Shown here piece by piece: positions 61,755 through 64,000 of a stretch of DNA of 64,000 bases (positions are counted from its first letter, which is position 1; every line of letters starts with the position of its first letter). The notes beneath the pieces were generated by a model. It was given only the letters and a program-made list of their open reading frames with translations. It was not told the DNA's origin and ran no database searches. Source of the stretch: Paragordius varius (lineage: Eukaryota; Nematomorpha); NCBI GenBank assembly GCA_964247055.1, contig OZ176053.1:8866001-8930000 (forward strand), given 5' to 3'. A program made the translations under genes and the position numbers.

Positions 61755-62178
61755 CAGAGGATGGGATTTTAACAGTTTAATGTCAGAGTGACAGGCTCCT
61801 TTACAGTCACTGTCCACACAGGGATTACCGCTTCCTACGCTTTTACACGCCTCAGGCCAGGACGTCATACTTCAGGGCTTCTAATATATTGAAATGAAAC
61901 GTATATACTAAATATTTACATGATAGGCAAAAATTTTATTAAATAAATCTTCACATATATGCAATAAATGGTATAATATTAAATACTTATAACAACAAAG
62001 CGTAGGAAGGCAGGGTCATCCTGTGTCGACAGTGACGGTAAGGAGCAAGTCTGTCACACCCTTTTCTGGACAACTAAATAATTTTTGCTGCCATCATAAA
62101 TTTCTAAAATCCCCTCTTCTTAAATTAATATTGCGACATAATTAAAAAATATTAAGAAGAGGGGATCTTAGCAGTTTA
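61755..62178. mobile_element. Foldback element with nested inverted repeats
   Basis: The left arm about 61780-61843 (GAGTGACAGGCTCC, CAGTCACTGTCCACACAGG, CTTCCTACGCTTT) is complementary to the right arm about 61996-62070 (AAAGCGTAGGAAGG, CCTGTGTCGACAGTGACGG, GGAGCAAGTCTGTCAC). Outside the right arm, TTCTAAAATCCCCTCTTCTTAA (about 62101-62122) pairs with TTAAGAAGAGGGGATCTTAG (about 62152-62171); a third, diverged copy (CAGAGGATGGGATTTTAAC) is at 61755-61773. GC content of the arms is far above the surroundings. No coding frame. It ends about 120 bp before the TAF3 start. Confidence 0.6.
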
Positions 62179-62299
62179 AGATTGTATAAAAAAAATAATA
62201 TCAAGTTTTTTTAAATAACAGATCTCCAAAAACAGCTCAGGTGTTAGTTAACTATGTTCTATAATCATGTGTCTTCAAAATAAGAGATAACAATATGAT

Positions 62300-64000
62300 A
62301 TGACCGAAAGGTTTGCAAAGCAAATTAATAAGTGTGTTCTATCCCAATTAATTAGTTATTGTGGATGGACATCAGCATCTCAATCATCATTTGATGCTTT
62401 AACTGATATTTTCGAAAACTTTTATAAGGAATTAGGAAAATCCTTGAAGGCATATTCGGAACATGGTAATTATTTTTTAATTTTTTAGGAGAACGGGACT
62501 TTATTACTTTAGCGGATATAAATTGTGCGTTTAGTGATATGGATATACATATAAAAGATTTGTCCGAGTACATTATAGATGTACCCTCATTTTCGTTTTT
62601 GTTAAACGTACCAGAGTTCCCTTTAAAAGCACCCAATAATCTAAACTTTCCCTCAGATAATTCCTCCTTGCCAGAATACGTTGATCCATACTTTCCAAAA
62701 CTTCATCAAGAGGAATTATATAACTCCGAATCTGTTCTTAATGATTTGCAAAAGTTTAATTGCATTATAATTTTTTAAGTAATAGTCAAACCATATACAA
62801 AGGCGATATATCTGAAATCATTAATGTAAACGCTTCCCAAGAAAGTTTTACAAAAAACAATGACCAAAAAACTCAAGTGGCATATGAAAAGCGTGATATA
62901 GGAAGGGCTTCTATATGTGCCCTACCACCCATTTTATCATCCCCAAATGATTATTATTCTTTATCCGAGGAAGACGAATCTGAACCAGAAGTTAGCGAAG
63001 ATATTTTGGAAAATGAAATTTCGCCAAAAATATCTGTTCCTTTAATGCCAAATATCACAAAATTAACAGAACAAAGTAAAACTTAGATATATCATAAACT
63101 AAAATGATTTTTTATTTATATATACTAAACGGGTATACTAATTAATTTTATTATAATATCAAATCTGATTTTTACTTGTTTTATTGTGTCTTAAAAGTAA
63201 AATCGTACTCATGCATAGTATAAACAATTGTAATATTTTTCTCCTATTTTTTAATAAAATTACAATTACAATTATATTTTTAATACTTTTTTGAATATAT
63301 TTGTGTGTTTAAATAGGGTTATTTTTTCCAGAGCCTTATTTTATAGGAAATTATAGTTTAGAACTTCAAAAATGATGATTAAACGCGCTAGAGGAAAGCA
63401 CAAAATGCGCCTTAAAGCTGATTTATCAAGACTTTTTAATACGATTAAGGAATATAACTATCACATATTCTATGTTTTATAAAATGGGTCAACTTTGATT
63501 ATATTTAATTATCCTATATATTTTTAATAACGATTCAGTACTTTTTAACTGTCAAATATCTGAGCCGCGCATTCTAGGAAACGCACTTTGTTTTTATAAT
63601 CATAGCGTTACGATATAAAATTATTTGTCATTACAGCACCCACTGTATTGTGAGCCAATTGACCATACAGTAGCGTATAATATAGAACAAATTTTGACCA
63701 TAATTAATGTTGGATAGTGAATAATTCTCTAATTTTACACATTTGTTGTTTTTTACTCATGCACTACTGTATTGCCAATAAGCTAAGAATAAAGTGCGAA
63801 ATCTAATTTATACACACACGTTTTAGAACCGTCAATGTCAATTAATACAACAACCGCCAGTATGCCCCTATCGAACAATGGAAATAAAGGAGTCACACAT
63901 TCTGTAGGGGGACCCATTACTAAGTCCGGTCTGCCAAAAAAACTGCCAATGATGACAGATAATTTATTTGCACCAGATATTATTATGAAACGAAGTGCTA
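62300..64000 (+). CDS. TAF3: TAF3, TFIID subunit, 5' part (runs off the window)
   Basis: TAF3 pairs with TAF10 through its histone fold and reads H3K4me3 through a C-terminal PHD finger, which is not in this window. Exons: 62300-62465, 62489-62753, 62780-63075, 63827-64000+. The N terminus is the bromodomain-associated histone fold: VLSQLISYCGWTSASQSSFD and ALTDIFENFYKELGKSLKAY match human VAQICQALGWDSVQLSACH and LLTDVLQRYLQQLGRGCHRY, followed by DLSEYI for ELEDYI. NVPEFPLKAPNNLNFP and LPEYVDPYFPKL match IPSFPVSKNNVLQFP and KEYIPDYLPPI. Then comes an acidic disordered stretch (SLSEEDESEPEVSEDILENE), as in other TAF3 proteins. The first two introns are 23 and 26 bp, the third 751 bp. All phases agree. 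The ATG at 62300 is the only suitable start; an ATG 5 bp upstream stops at once. Confidence 0.87.

Noticed and set aside
1-64000. Search for CRISPR arrays, bacterial operons, riboswitches and LTR or virus-derived elements
   Set aside because: No regular spacer arrays or bacterial gene features were seen, and no convincing long terminal repeats, capsid or envelope-like frames.

Overview
The window is AT-rich nuclear DNA from an animal. It holds a Kazal-loop organic-anion transporter (SLCO/OATP), an HSD11B1-type hydroxysteroid dehydrogenase, a TAF3 histone-fold gene, SIN1/MAPKAP1, the APC/C subunit CDC23, a C9orf78/TLS1 homologue and DDX1, plus tRNA-Phe, Helitrons, hAT-like elements and a broken LINE. 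I cannot fix the phylum from sequence alone. All gene models were built by hand from reading frames, splice phases and remembered family sequences; no search was run.

Layout. 1-2.6 kb: AT-rich spacer with worn repeats. 2.6-7.4 kb (+): CDC23, 13 exons. 7.4-15 kb: hAT-like, MITE-like and Helitron copies, ending in tRNA-Phe (-). 15.8-16.7 kb: two convergent TATA-box genes for tiny low-complexity proteins. 17-27.4 kb: repeats, an hAT transposase relic (-), a Helitron and a broken LINE (+). 27.6-28.3 kb (+): 5' exons of SIN1. 31.4-32.4 kb (+): an unrecognised coiled-coil protein. 33.1-36.7 kb (-): HSD11B1-like SDR. 39.6-41.1 kb (-): exons of an unknown gene and a small secreted protein. 41.4-42.3 kb (+): an unknown 103-aa protein, tail to tail with TLS1 (42.3-45.0 kb, -). 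45.1-45.6 kb: LINE fragment. 48.7-59.8 kb (+): SLCO transporter, with an intronless DDX1 nested antisense in its fifth intron. 60.7-62.2 kb: repeats and a foldback element. 62.3 kb to the end (+): 5' part of TAF3.

The most striking signal is intron size. Twelve introns in five conserved genes are only 22-29 bp long, and another is 34 bp. All are GT...AG, and phase and homology fit on both sides of each. They sit in the same genes as introns of 80 bp to more than 3.6 kb. TLS1 has five of them in a row. Introns this small are the rule in dicyemid mesozoans, but here they are mixed with long introns in a transposon-rich region. The window therefore suggests two size classes of intron, the smaller near or below the usual minimum for animal spliceosomes.
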